Assembly (NCBI GenBank): GCA_026707665.1
Contig: JAPOWK010000084.1
Coordinates: forward strand, 1 to 64,000
Reading direction: 5' to 3'
Length of the DNA stretch: 64,000 bases
Source of the DNA: Chloroflexota bacterium
GTDB taxonomy: Bacteria; Chloroflexota; Anaerolineae; Aggregatilineales; Phototrophicaceae
Each line of letters starts with the position of its first letter. Position 1 is the stretch's first letter. Position numbers and translations under genes: made by a program. This document shows, piece after piece, positions 25,946 through 33,358 of the stretch. Under the pieces are notes generated by a model. That model ran no database searches. It had not been told where the DNA came from and worked only from the letters and a program-made list of their open reading frames with translations.

Positions 25946-26971
25946 CTAAGGGTAAATCCCGGGAAACTCCAGCCCGGTCGTTTCATCCAACTCATGCATC
26001 AGATTCATTGCTTGCACGGCGCTGCCGGCCGCGCCCTTGCCTAGATTGTCCAGCGCAGCGATGACCACCAGGTGCGCACCATCGTCGTCCAGCTCGAAGC
26101 CGATGTCACAGTAATTCGTGCCGGCGACCACACGCGGTTCCGGCAGGCGATGCAAGCCCGCTTTGCCGCTCACCAGACGCAGAAAGGGCTCGTCGATATA
26201 GCGCCCGCGATAAAGCCGCCAGATGTCGCGCTCGACCTTTGGCTCGCTCAGGTAACAATGCGCCAGCAGATGAATGCCGCGCACCATCTCAATTGCCGTA
26301 ACCGAGAAATGAAGCGGGATATCTTCGCCCAGCACAAGCTGCGCTTCCGCCAGGTGTCGATGTCCGGTGGCTTTGTAGCTGCGGACGGCGCCGCTGCGAA
26401 TCGGATGATGCGAGCCGGGATTGCTCTTATTGCCGCCCTCCGAAGAGCCAACCTTGATCTCACAAGCAGCGCGCTCCAGGATGCCCGCCTGGACCAGCGG
26501 AAGCAGCGCCAGATTCAACGCGGTCGCATTGCAGCCAACCCCGCTGACGTAGCTGGCGCCAATGAGCGATTCGCGATTGACCTCGGGCAAGCCGTAAGCG
26601 AAACGATACAGCCAGCGCGGCGCCGGATGCGGCTCGCCGTAATATTTCTCGTAGGTGGCGGCGCAATCGAGGCGGAAATCGGCGGACAGGTCTATGAGCT
26701 TGGGCGCAAGCCCGGCATAGCGCTCGATATGGCGCGCGGCGGTCCCGTGCGGCAGCGCCAGAAAAAGCAGGTCGCACTCGTCCAGCGCATCGGGATGAAT
26801 AAACCGCAAGCGGGAGACGCCACGCAGATTTGGATGCACGGTATGCGCATAGCGGCCCGCTTGTTCGCGACTGGTGATCTGCGTCACCTCAATATGCGGG
26901 TGAAAGTGCAGCAGTCGCAGCAGCTCGCCGCCGGTATAGCCGCTGCCGCCAACGATGCCCGCCCGAATCAC
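25946..26971 (-). CDS. lysY: [LysW]-aminoadipyl phosphate reductase
   Basis: 341 residues, ArgC-like NADP dehydrogenase. The Rossmann start is AGIVGGSGYTGGELLRLL, and the catalytic Cys lies in YVSGVGCNATALNLALLPL. In true ArgC this region reads TPGCYPT, as at 60.3 kb, and the change to VGCNAT is typical of LysY-type enzymes. It reduces LysW-aminoadipyl phosphate to the semialdehyde. The start is a GTG that overlaps the TGA of lysX (GTGA). Confidence 0.9.
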   Translation of the reverse strand: MIRAGIVGGSGYTGGELLRLLHFHPHIEVTQITSREQAGRYAHTVHPNLRGVSRLRFIHPDALDECDLLFLALPHGTAARHIERYAGLAPKLIDLSADFRLDCAATYEKYYGEPHPAPRWLYRFAYGLPEVNRESLIGASYVSGVGCNATALNLALLPLVQAGILERAACEIKVGSSEGGNKSNPGSHHPIRSGAVRSYKATGHRHLAEAQLVLGEDIPLHFSVTAIEMVRGIHLLAHCYLSEPKVERDIWRLYRGRYIDEPFLRLVSGKAGLHRLPEPRVVAGTNYCDIGFELDDDGAHLVVIAALDNLGKGAAGSAVQAMNLMHELDETTGLEFPGIYP

Positions 26972-27846
26972 GCCACCACTCCAATCTGCCCGATGACGAA
27001 GTCAATGACCTCCTGCGCAATATCGACGCCGGTGGGTTTGCTGCTGTTGCGGAACTCCATTGTGTGGTTGATCTCATTGACCACGAAGTTGCCCTCCGCG
27101 TCTTCCAGCAGATCAACCGCCAGAATGCCGCCGCCGACGGCATGCGCCGCGCGAACGCAGATGTCGTCAAGTGGGTCGGTCACCGGGCAATTGGTGGCCA
27201 ATCCGCCGCGGGCGGTATTGGTGATCCAGTGATTGGACTCGCGGTAGATCGCCGCAATGGTGCGATCGCCGACGACAAAGGCGCGGATGTCGCGTCCAGG
27301 CTTGTCGACATATTCCTGCACGTAATAAATGTGATGATTGTAATCACCCAGGGTCTGACGGTGTTCGAGGATGGCCTCGGCGCTATCTCGATTGTGGACG
27401 CGAGCCAGCAGCCGCCCCCAGGAACCGGTCACCGGTTTCAGCACCGCTGGATATTTGACGTCTTCAATTGCCTGCATTGCGCTGTCCGGGGTGAAGGCAA
27501 CGCGCGTATGTGGCTGCGGAATATTGTGTTTCATCAAGGCGACGCTCGTTCGAAGCTTGTCACTGCAAGCGGCCGCCGTTTCATAGGTGTTGAAAGTCTG
27601 CACGCCCCAGCTGTTGAGAATCGCCAGCGCGTACATTCCGCGTGACGTGCTGACGCAGCGTTCAAATATCAAATCGTAATCGCGCCAGGCGATTCCCGAA
27701 GGCGCCAATTGGCCGGCGCCCTGCGTGATTTCGAAATTCAGTTCGCGATCGAGGATAATGTCCGGGCTGATTTCGCGCTTGTTGAAGGCGGCCAGGATCA
27801 GCTTTTCTTCAGCGCGAATATGCGTGACCAACAGGGCGACGCGCAT
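26968..27846 (-). CDS. lysX: alpha-aminoadipate--LysW ligase
   Basis: 292 residues, ATP-grasp fold of the RimK group. The C-terminal signature NEINHTMEFRNSSKPTG is the LysX form of the metal and substrate loop, with NHTMEF generally associated with aminoadipate rather than glutamate use. The ATP-binding Lys and Gly-rich loop is seen in AVLKPVTGSWGRLLARV. It links the amino group of aminoadipate to the gamma-carboxyl of the LysW C-terminal Glu, protecting it for the later steps. It starts five bases after the lysW stop. Confidence 0.93.
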   Translation of the reverse strand: MRVALLVTHIRAEEKLILAAFNKREISPDIILDRELNFEITQGAGQLAPSGIAWRDYDLIFERCVSTSRGMYALAILNSWGVQTFNTYETAAACSDKLRTSVALMKHNIPQPHTRVAFTPDSAMQAIEDVKYPAVLKPVTGSWGRLLARVHNRDSAEAILEHRQTLGDYNHHIYYVQEYVDKPGRDIRAFVVGDRTIAAIYRESNHWITNTARGGLATNCPVTDPLDDICVRAAHAVGGGILAVDLLEDAEGNFVVNEINHTMEFRNSSKPTGVDIAQEVIDFVIGQIGVVA

Positions 27847-27851
27847 GAGAT

Positions 27852-28028
27852 CTACTCTCCCCAGTCTTCTTCCACTTCGGGCGCCAATTCCAGCTCCATT
27901 GGGTCGAGGCTCATGATCTCAAGTTCCGTGCCGCACTCGGGGCAGGACACCAGCTCGTTCTCCATCGCGTCGGTTGGAATATCGACTTCGCCTTCGCATT
28001 CCGGGCAGACCGGACTTCCACTACTCAT
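27852..28028 (-). CDS. lysW: LysW amino-group carrier protein
   Basis: 58 residues, very acidic. It has a zinc-ribbon pair (CPEC near the N-terminus and CPECGTELEI in the middle) and ends exactly in EEDWGE, the EDWGE signature whose last Glu carries the substrate. All later lysine intermediates stay bound to it. Two in-frame ATGs exist, at 28034 and 28028. The GAGGAG is only two bases from the first but eight from the second, so the second is chosen. It is the first gene of the operon and follows an intrinsic terminator and leader peptide, so its expression sets the whole pathway. Confidence 0.95.
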   Translation of the reverse strand: MSSGSPVCPECEGEVDIPTDAMENELVSCPECGTELEIMSLDPMELELAPEVEEDWGE

Positions 28029-28059
28029 CGTCATTACTCCTCACTCAATTCCCCTCAAG

Positions 28060-28084
28060 AAAAAAACCCGCCGTATGGGCGGGT
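28060..28084 (-). terminator. Intrinsic terminator in the lysW leader (attenuator)
   Basis: On the minus strand a perfect seven-pair GC-rich stem (28084-28078 with 28072-28066, loop CAUAC) is followed by seven T (28066-28060). It lies after the promoter and leader peptide and 32 bases before the lysW start. Since no gene ends just upstream, its likely use is to stop transcription before lysW when lysine is plentiful. Confidence 0.85.
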
Positions 28085-28174
28085 AATTGTACAAAGTTCT
28101 CTAGCAGCACAAACAAGCCCATTCTCAGTGGGTAACGGTCTTCTTCACCTTCTTGCTGTCCGTTGCACTGCTAG
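28066..28174 (-). promoter_or_regulatory. Mutually exclusive RNA segments of the lysine attenuator
   Basis: Minus-strand segments that can pair in competing ways: CCCA (28132-28129, last codons of the leader ORF) with UGGG (28121-28118); AUGGGC (28122-28117) with GCCCAU (28080-28075), which uses three bases of the terminator 5' arm plus its loop; and the terminator stem itself. An extra eleven-pair helix (two wobbles) joins leader codons 4-7 (28174-28164) to 28111-28101. A ribosome stalled on the Lys codons would cover CCCA and free AUGGGC to block the terminator. A ribosome at the stop codon would cover AUGGGC and let the terminator form. The pairing was laid out by eye. Confidence 0.65.
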
Positions 28175-28184
28175 TCGCGTTCAT
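28125..28184 (-). CDS. Lysine-rich leader peptide of the lysW operon
   Basis: An ATG at 28184 opens a 19-codon ORF, MNATSSATDSKKVKKTVTH, ending in TGA at 28125-28127. Four of the 19 residues are Lys, clustered as AAG AAG GTG AAG AAG at 28154-28140. It lies about 60 bases after the promoter start point and 41 bases before the terminator hairpin. This is the classical layout of a leader peptide sensing charged tRNA-Lys. The ribosome binding site is weak (AATGAG directly before the ATG). Leader-peptide attenuation of a lysine cluster has, as far as I recall, been described in Thermus thermophilus. Confidence 0.75.
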   Translation of the reverse strand: MNATSSATDSKKVKKTVTH

Positions 28185-28248
28185 CTCATTTTGCCATGCT
28201 AATTCGGCTCAATACAAGCAACTACTTTATCGCTTGCATCGCCAATAA

Positions 28249-28276
28249 ACTATAACCAGATTGTACGAAAAGTCAA
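28249..28276 (-). promoter_or_regulatory. Promoter of the lysW-hcs operon
   Basis: Minus-strand -35 TTGACT (28276-28271) and -10 TATAGT (28254-28249) each match the sigma70 consensus at five of six bases, with a 16-base spacer. Transcription would begin near 28242, about 60 bases before the leader ORF and 210 before lysW. It lies just past the stop of the upstream kinase-like gene, so the lysine genes form an independent operon. A ten-pair hairpin (two wobbles) can form in the first part of the leader. Confidence 0.75.
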
Positions 28277-28297
28277 ACATTACTAACGGGAATCTAA

Positions 28298-29164
28298 CTA
28301 TTTCCCGACTCGTTCCAGCGATTCGTATATGGGCTGAAGGAATCTTTCGCCGAAGATGACAAGATGAATCAGCAGTGGATATAGATTATAGATGTGGCGT
28401 CTCGTGCGAAAGAAGCCGTCTTCAATCACAATCTGATCGGTGTAGGCGTCGAAGAATTCGGGACCCGTGCCGTCGAAGAGCGTCATATACGCGAGTTCCA
28501 TCTCGTTGTGCCCATAATAGAGCGCGGGATCGATGATTGCTTCCACCCGACCATCCCGCGCGATCACATTCGTTTTCCACATGTCGCCGTGAATCAAAGC
28601 GGGCTTTGCTGGTTCGTAGAGATACCCTTCCAGCTGATCGGCGAGGCGTAAAAGCCGCCGCTCGAGCTCAGCGGGGAGCTCGCCCGATTCGCGCGCGATC
28701 CCGATCATATAGAGCAGCCGCTGCTCGCGAAAGAAGCCGATCCATGAGGCCGTCCGCGGATTCGGCTGGTGCAGCGGCCCGATCAGCGTGTCGCGTTCGA
28801 GACCGTAGCAAGGGCTAGTCACTTGATGACATCGTGCCAAGAGTTCACCGAGATGTCGCAGGGCTTCTCCCTCCCACTGGATGCGACCTTCTACGAATTC
28901 CATCAAGAGCAGGTTGGCTTCGTCATGCAGCACCGCCGGCACTGGCAAGCCCGAATGCTGGCGCAAGTAACGCAGCATATAAGCTTCGATCGTCAGATCG
29001 TGGCTGCCATCGCCGACTTTGGCGACGATCGATTCGCCGTCAGCCAACACGACCCGCAGCACCTGGCTGATCATGCCGCCCGAGAGCGGCTGCCAGGCCT
29101 GTACCTTGCGATTTAGCGCTCGTTCAAGACCGGATTGAAGCGCGCTGTTGATGATACTGTCCAT
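28298..29164 (-). CDS. Fructosamine kinase family protein
   Basis: 288 residues with the aminoglycoside-kinase-like fold of the fructosamine-3-kinase (FN3K) family. The catalytic loop is LIHGDMWKTNVI and the metal loop IIDPALYYGHNEMELAY, the form specific to this family. QPLSGGMISQVLRV is the glycine-rich N-lobe. Family members phosphorylate sugar groups on glycated lysines or free fructosamines so that they fall off, a protein repair reaction. The start ATG is at 29164, opposite the divergent rpmF promoter. The link with the neighbouring lysine operon is only positional. Confidence 0.85.
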   Translation of the reverse strand: MDSIINSALQSGLERALNRKVQAWQPLSGGMISQVLRVVLADGESIVAKVGDGSHDLTIEAYMLRYLRQHSGLPVPAVLHDEANLLLMEFVEGRIQWEGEALRHLGELLARCHQVTSPCYGLERDTLIGPLHQPNPRTASWIGFFREQRLLYMIGIARESGELPAELERRLLRLADQLEGYLYEPAKPALIHGDMWKTNVIARDGRVEAIIDPALYYGHNEMELAYMTLFDGTGPEFFDAYTDQIVIEDGFFRTRRHIYNLYPLLIHLVIFGERFLQPIYESLERVGK

Positions 29165-29202
29165 CGCTATCTCGTTTTGTAGCGTCAGCCGGCATACTTG
29201 GC

Positions 29203-29232
29203 TTGACAGTCGTACAAGCCGACCGGTATAAT
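29203..29232 (+). promoter_or_regulatory. Strong promoter of rpmF
   Basis: Both hexamers match the sigma70 consensus perfectly: TTGACA at 29203-29208 and TATAAT at 29227-29232, with an 18-base spacer. The start point would be near 29239, about 31 bases before the rpmF ATG. It is the strongest promoter I found in the window and fits a ribosomal protein gene. Confidence 0.85.
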
Positions 29233-29269
29233 GCGCCGATTATGCTCGAATATGTTCAGGAGTAAAGAT

Positions 29270-29455
29270 ATGGGTCCCCTGCCAAAGCGAAAAGTCTCCA
29301 AATCCCGGCGGGACCGCCGCCGCGCTCATCACGCTTTGACACTCAAGCATTTGGTGGAATGCGAGAGCTGCGGCGAATATCATATCGCGCACCGTGTCTG
29401 CCCGAAATGCGGCTCTTATCGTGGCGAACAGGTCGTCGAGGTCGAAAGCGACTAG
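29270..29455 (+). CDS. rpmF: Ribosomal protein bL32
   Basis: 61 residues. The N-terminus MGPLPKRKVSKSRRDRRRAHH is the bL32 form, followed by a zinc ribbon CESCGEYHIAHRVCPKCG, so this is the zinc-binding version. It is a component of the large ribosomal subunit. The start ATG at 29270 has CAGGAG seven bases upstream; an in-frame ATG at 29231 lies inside the -10 element and is rejected. Its own terminator follows, so it is a single-gene transcript even though fabD comes next, a neighbour pair common in bacteria. Confidence 0.95.
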   Translation: MGPLPKRKVSKSRRDRRRAHHALTLKHLVECESCGEYHIAHRVCPKCGSYRGEQVVEVESD

Positions 29456-29490
29456 AAGGCAGCTCATACTCACTGGAATTGTACTGACGG

Positions 29491-29516
29491 GCCGCGCTGT
29501 CGAGGCGCGGTCTTTT
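29491..29516 (+). terminator. Intrinsic terminator after rpmF
   Basis: A six-pair GC stem CCGCGC (29492-29497) with GCGCGG (29505-29510), seven-base loop, is followed by TCTTTT. It lies 36 bases after the rpmF stop and 86 before fabD. Confidence 0.75.
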
Positions 29517-29601
29517 GCGCCCTGCGAGTAATGATGCCTCGCGCCAGGAACTGCTCTTGGGCATAGTCGTGTCTGGCGGATGAAGGGCAAAGTAAAGAAC
29601 G

Positions 29602-30552
29602 ATGGACTGGAATTCAAGCGCTGCATTATTTCCCGGACAAGGCTCGCAAGTCGTGGGAATGGGCGCGGACTTTGCGCGCACCTATTCAGCCGCCCGTGAA
29701 ACCTTCGAGCAGGCGGATGAGATCCTCGGCTTCGGCCTGTCTCGCGTCTGTTTCAAGGGACCCGGCAACAAATTGGATCAAACGGTCGTCACGCAGCCGG
29801 CGCTTTATGTATGCAGCATTGCCATTTGGCGCGTCTTGCGAGAGCTGCTGCCTTCGGCGCAGCCAGCCTGGATGGCCGGGCACAGCCTGGGCGAGTTTTC
29901 GGCGTTGACCTCCTCCAATGCGCTAAGTTTCCAAGATGGTCTGCGGCTGGTGCAAGCGCGTGGGTGGTTCATGCAGCAGGCGGGCGAAGGCAATCCGGGA
30001 GCGATGGCGGCGATATTGGCGCTGGATATCCAACAGGTTGAATCGCTTTGTGCCGAGGTATCGGCGGAAACGGGACAGATCGTCGTGCTGGCGAATGACA
30101 ACTGTCCGGGGCAGGCGGTCGTTTCCGGAAACATCGCCGCGGTCGACCGGCTTATCGAACGCGCGTCAGCTGCCGGCGCAAGACGCGCAGTGAAGTTGTC
30201 GGTTAGTGTGGCGGCGCATTCACCGTTGATGGCGGCCGCTTTGGAAGGCTTCCTTGAAGTTGTTCACAGCACACCATTTTCGCCGCCAGACCCGTCTGTA
30301 TACGGCAATGTCTCGGCGCAGCCTCTGGCAACGGCGGCTGAGATCAAGATCGAGTTGGATCAACAGTTGACGCGGTCCGTGCGCTGGACTGATTCCATGC
30401 GGTCGCTCATCGGCGCGGGCGCGGAGACTTTCATCGAGATCGGCTCCGGAAGCGTGCTCACCGGTTTGATGCGCCGGATTGATCGTTCGAAAAAACGCGT
30501 CAACCTCAATTCGGTAGCGGCGCTGAATGCGTTCCTGGAATCCTTGGCATGA
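29602..30552 (+). CDS. fabD: Malonyl-CoA:ACP transacylase
   Basis: 316 residues. The start LFPGQGSQVVGMG and the nucleophile elbow GHSLGEFSAL (Ser about 95) are diagnostic of acyl-carrier-protein malonyltransferases, with the catalytic His near VAAHSPLM. It loads malonyl groups onto ACP for fatty acid synthesis in the cytoplasm. The ATG at 29602 is clear. The gene follows rpmF after a terminator and is 27 bases upstream of an enoyl-CoA hydratase-like gene, probably its operon partner. No fabH, fabG or acpP follow, so the fab cluster is broken up here. Confidence 0.93.
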   Translation: MDWNSSAALFPGQGSQVVGMGADFARTYSAARETFEQADEILGFGLSRVCFKGPGNKLDQTVVTQPALYVCSIAIWRVLRELLPSAQPAWMAGHSLGEFSALTSSNALSFQDGLRLVQARGWFMQQAGEGNPGAMAAILALDIQQVESLCAEVSAETGQIVVLANDNCPGQAVVSGNIAAVDRLIERASAAGARRAVKLSVSVAAHSPLMAAALEGFLEVVHSTPFSPPDPSVYGNVSAQPLATAAEIKIELDQQLTRSVRWTDSMRSLIGAGAETFIEIGSGSVLTGLMRRIDRSKKRVNLNSVAALNAFLESLA

Positions 30553-30579
30553 GACGTCTGGATTGAGGAGGCGCAGACC

Positions 30580-31368
30580 ATGTCTGACCTGGTGCTTGCC
30601 AAGCGGGACGGAACGAATTTTGAAGTGATTCTCAACCGGCCGGCAGAGCGCAACGCCATCAATGACGAGATGATGAGCGCGATCTCGGGCGCCTTCGATC
30701 AGGCGGAGCGCGAATTCCATGATGGCGCGCGTGTGGTTCTGGTCCGCGGCGCCGGGCGCGTCTTCTCCGCGGGCATCGACTTAAAGCAATTCCTGACGCA
30801 GGATGAAGGACTGCGCGACAACCTCTTTCCCTTCACCGAAGGCTATCAAGCCATCTTTAACAAGATTGAGCGCTGTTCTCTACCGGTCATCTGTGTCATG
30901 CAAGGCTACTGTCTGGGTATGGCGCTGGAGTTGGCGCTCGCCTGTGATTTCCGCATTGCCGCGGAGCGCACGAAGTTGGGGCTGCCGGAAGCGCGCCTGG
31001 GCATCATTCCTGATGTCGGCGGCACGACACGCTTGATCAAGCTTATTGGTCCCGCGCGCGCCAAAGACTTGATTCTCAGCGGCCGCAATATCGATGTGGG
31101 GCAAGCATCCGCGTGGGGGCTGGTCAATGAGGTCTTCGCCAAAGCTGAACTGGAGCGTGGCGTTCAAAACTTTGTCGAGGCGCTTGCCGCTTCGGCGCCG
31201 CTGGCGGTTAGCTATGGCAAGCGAGTCGTCAATGACATCGTTGGCAACGCGCAAGGCTTGCAAGTTGAGGCTTGGGCGCAGGCGCAGCTATTCCGTACAG
31301 ACGATTTCCGCCGGGCGATTCAGGCGATGATTAACAGGACCTATCCGATTGATTGGGAAGGCAAGTAG
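30580..31368 (+). CDS. Enoyl-CoA hydratase/isomerase family protein
   Basis: 262 residues of the crotonase fold. The oxyanion-hole strand GRVFSAGIDLKQFLT and CVMQGYCLGMALELALACDFRIAAE with the following GLPEARLGIIPDVGGTTRL are typical. The Glu in LPEARLG matches one catalytic position, and Asp replaces the second Glu (PDVGGT), so it may be an isomerase or hydratase of variable specificity. A ribosome binding site GAGG lies just upstream of the ATG at 30580. It probably shares the fabD transcript. The last codons fall in a 15-bp direct repeat (see the repeat feature). Confidence 0.85.
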   Translation: MSDLVLAKRDGTNFEVILNRPAERNAINDEMMSAISGAFDQAEREFHDGARVVLVRGAGRVFSAGIDLKQFLTQDEGLRDNLFPFTEGYQAIFNKIERCSLPVICVMQGYCLGMALELALACDFRIAAERTKLGLPEARLGIIPDVGGTTRLIKLIGPARAKDLILSGRNIDVGQASAWGLVNEVFAKAELERGVQNFVEALAASAPLAVSYGKRVVNDIVGNAQGLQVEAWAQAQLFRTDDFRRAIQAMINRTYPIDWEGK

Positions 31369-31527
31369 ATTCGCGCGCGGTGAAACCGCCTACCTCGCCA
31401 TACACATTACGTCTCGCTGAGGGCAAGATACTGGTTGAATCTAGCGTTCGCACGTTTTAGCTCCCCTTCCCTAGCTCGCTGGGGCAAGGGGCCGGGGGAT
31501 GGGGTTTGCCTCTGGGAAGGCAAGTAG
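31354..31527. repeat. 144-bp segment between two exact 15-bp direct repeats
   Basis: The 15 bases TGGGAAGGCAAGTAG occur at 31354-31368 (the last codons and stop of the hydratase gene) and again at 31513-31527. The 144 bases between hold no ORF but include a GC-rich dispersed repeat copy. This layout resembles a target-site duplication around an inserted small element, or a local duplication. No terminal inverted repeats are obvious. Confidence 0.55.
31461..31505 (+). repeat. Dispersed GC-rich repeat, copy 1
   Basis: A 45-base sequence that shares a 22-base block (31461-31482) and a 19-base block (31487-31505) with the reverse complement of 56839-56919. It contains CCTAGCTCGCTGG and GGCCGGGGGATGG. 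The second copy has a 40-base GC-rich hairpin insertion between the two blocks. No ORF crosses it. Confidence 0.7.
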
Positions 31528-31541
31528 CGGCGGGCTCGGGC

Positions 31542-32429
31542 TCAATCCCCGCCGATGACTACGCGCAGTTTTCCCTTTGCCTGCGCTAAGAGTTCACGCG
31601 CCTCTTCGTACTCCAGGCCCAGCCGCGCCATGACAACCGCCGACTTCACATCTTGGTTGGCGCCCGCCAAGAGCGTTCGCGCCCGCTCGCTGTCGACGCC
31701 CGTCAATCGCATGACCAAGCGACTGGCTCGATCAGCCAGCTTCTGATTTGACACCTTCACATCGACCATCAAATTGCCATAGACCTTGCCCAGGCGGATC
31801 ATGGCTCCCGAGCTGAGCATATTCAGAATCATCTTCTGCGCGGTGCCCGCTTTCATTCGCGTTGACCCGGCGATAATTTCTGGTCCCACAACGACGCATA
31901 TCGAAATGTCGGCGATCTCGCCCATCGGAGAGCGCGCGTTGCAGGCGATTGCTATCGTCTTGGCGCCCAGCGCCTTGGCATAGCTGAGTCCGCCGATGAC
32001 GTAGGGCGTTCGTCCGCTGGCGGCAATGCCACAGACGACATCCGATTCCCTAAGCCCACGCTCTATCAAATCATACCGCGCGTCTTCGGGACGGTCTTCC
32101 GCGCCCTCAATGGATTGCGTCAAGGCTTCCAATCCGCCGGCGATGAGGCCTTGCACCAGGTGAGGCGGGACGCTGAAGGTCGGCACGCATTCGACCGCGT
32201 CGAGAACGCCTAACCGGCCGCTGGTGCCGGCGCCCAGGTAGAACAGGCGTCCACCATTGGCGAGCGCCTCAGTGATGACTTCGACCGCTTCCGCGACCTG
32301 CGGCAGCGCCTCTCGCACAGCAGCGGCAACCTGGGCGTCTTCGCGGTTGATCAGGCTTAGCGCGTCCAGCGTCGACATCTGATCGATATTCTTGCTGTCG
32401 GGATTGTCCTGTTCTGTCGTCAAGTTCAT
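31542..32429 (-). CDS. murQ: N-acetylmuramic acid 6-phosphate etherase
   Basis: 295 residues of the SIS sugar isomerase fold. LFYLGAGTSGRLGVLDAVEC (about 62-81) is the phosphate-binding and catalytic signature, and AIACNARSPMGEIADISICVVVGPEIIAGSTRMKAGTAQKM the second half. It removes the lactate ether of MurNAc-6-phosphate, giving GlcNAc-6-phosphate. It is the last gene of the muropeptide operon, and its ATG overlaps the stop of the kinase gene. This enzyme strongly fixes the role of the operon in cell wall sugar recovery. Confidence 0.93.
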   Translation of the reverse strand: MNLTTEQDNPDSKNIDQMSTLDALSLINREDAQVAAAVREALPQVAEAVEVITEALANGGRLFYLGAGTSGRLGVLDAVECVPTFSVPPHLVQGLIAGGLEALTQSIEGAEDRPEDARYDLIERGLRESDVVCGIAASGRTPYVIGGLSYAKALGAKTIAIACNARSPMGEIADISICVVVGPEIIAGSTRMKAGTAQKMILNMLSSGAMIRLGKVYGNLMVDVKVSNQKLADRASRLVMRLTGVDSERARTLLAGANQDVKSAVVMARLGLEYEEARELLAQAKGKLRVVIGGD

Positions 32430-33358
32430 AGCTTATGAATCGCGCTCCATTCGATCATGGCGAGCAGGGCAGCGCCAACGACTGGCGGGTATTTGGCGGC
32501 TGGGCGCGCTGGCAGGTTGAGGCGCTTGGCGAGTTCGCTGGAAAGCCAATTGTCGCTTTCGAGCAGCCCACCGGCGAATGCAATCGGCGCCTCGTAGTCA
32601 TTCACGCGTCGTCGTATCGTTTCGAGCTGCTCCGCCAGATGCCGCGCGGCGCCGCGCAGAATGTCGCGCGCCAATTCGTCGCCCGCGTCTGCGCGCCGCA
32701 GGACAAAGGGCGCCAGGCACGCGATCCTCACCGCCGGCGCCTGCTCGGACCGATACACCCAAGCGACCAGCTCGCGAGGGGCAGTCAAACCCAACTTGTC
32801 CAAACAAGCGCGACCCAAAGCCGTCATGCTGCGCTCGCCGCCGATGTCGAATGTCGTGGCGACATGCTTCAAAAGCTGGGTTCCAATCCAGAAGCTGCTG
32901 CCCTGGTCGCCGAGCAGGTAACCCCAGCCGCCGACTTGAAGGCGCCTGCCAGCGGTTGAAACGCCGAAAACCGCGCTGCCCGTCCCCGCCAATACCAGCA
33001 GGCCCTTGCGTTGTCCCAAGGCGCCAACCAAGGCGATCTCCAAATCGGAACTGGCCACGATGTGAGCGCTCGGTAGTGCGGGCTTCAAAGTCTCACGAAG
33101 CCAGTCTTCGCTATGGAGATTGGAGGCGCCAGCGATTCCGATGCCGACGGCCGCGATGTCTTCCTGTTGTATGTCCGCCAAGCGCATTGACTGGAGAACA
33201 CCTTCTTGAATCCGCTCGCGCGCCGCATCGCGCCCAACGATGCTCGGATTGACGGCGCCCGCCGCCAGCGACGACGACTCGTCCAGATTCTCATCCACGA
33301 TGGCGACACGCAGCGTGCTCCCGCCGCCATCAATGCCCATAAACAGACGCTTAATCAT
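32426..33358 (-). CDS. BadF-type N-acetylmuramate/N-acetylglucosamine kinase (MurK-like)
   Basis: 310 residues of the BadF/BadG/BcrA/BcrD ASKHA ATPase family. MGIDGGGSTLRVAIVDEN is the phosphate-1 loop, LLVLAGTGSAVFGV the phosphate-2 loop and APIAFAGGLLES the adenosine motif. Placed between an AmiE-like hydrolase and murQ, it most probably phosphorylates MurNAc (and perhaps GlcNAc) at C6 so that MurQ can act. This would make a phosphotransferase-independent route like MurK of Clostridium. GlcNAc kinase alone is the alternative. Four-base overlaps with both neighbours show tight coupling. Confidence 0.82.
   Translation of the reverse strand: MIKRLFMGIDGGGSTLRVAIVDENLDESSSLAAGAVNPSIVGRDAARERIQEGVLQSMRLADIQQEDIAAVGIGIAGASNLHSEDWLRETLKPALPSAHIVASSDLEIALVGALGQRKGLLVLAGTGSAVFGVSTAGRRLQVGGWGYLLGDQGSSFWIGTQLLKHVATTFDIGGERSMTALGRACLDKLGLTAPRELVAWVYRSEQAPAVRIACLAPFVLRRADAGDELARDILRGAARHLAEQLETIRRRVNDYEAPIAFAGGLLESDNWLSSELAKRLNLPARPAAKYPPVVGAALLAMIEWSAIHKL

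Noticed and set aside
28029-28034. First ATG of lysW as the start
   Set aside because: The GAGGAG is only two bases away. The second ATG at 28028 has proper spacing and gives the usual LysW length.
28085-28242. Lysine riboswitch or T-box in the lysW leader
   Set aside because: The leader is about 180 bases, but I saw no T-box motif and no lysine-riboswitch-like multi-helix core. The Lys-codon ORF with competing pairs explains the terminator better.
31375-31395. Intrinsic terminator after the hydratase gene
   Set aside because: GCGGT and ACCGC can pair around a short loop, but no T run follows, so it is not called.
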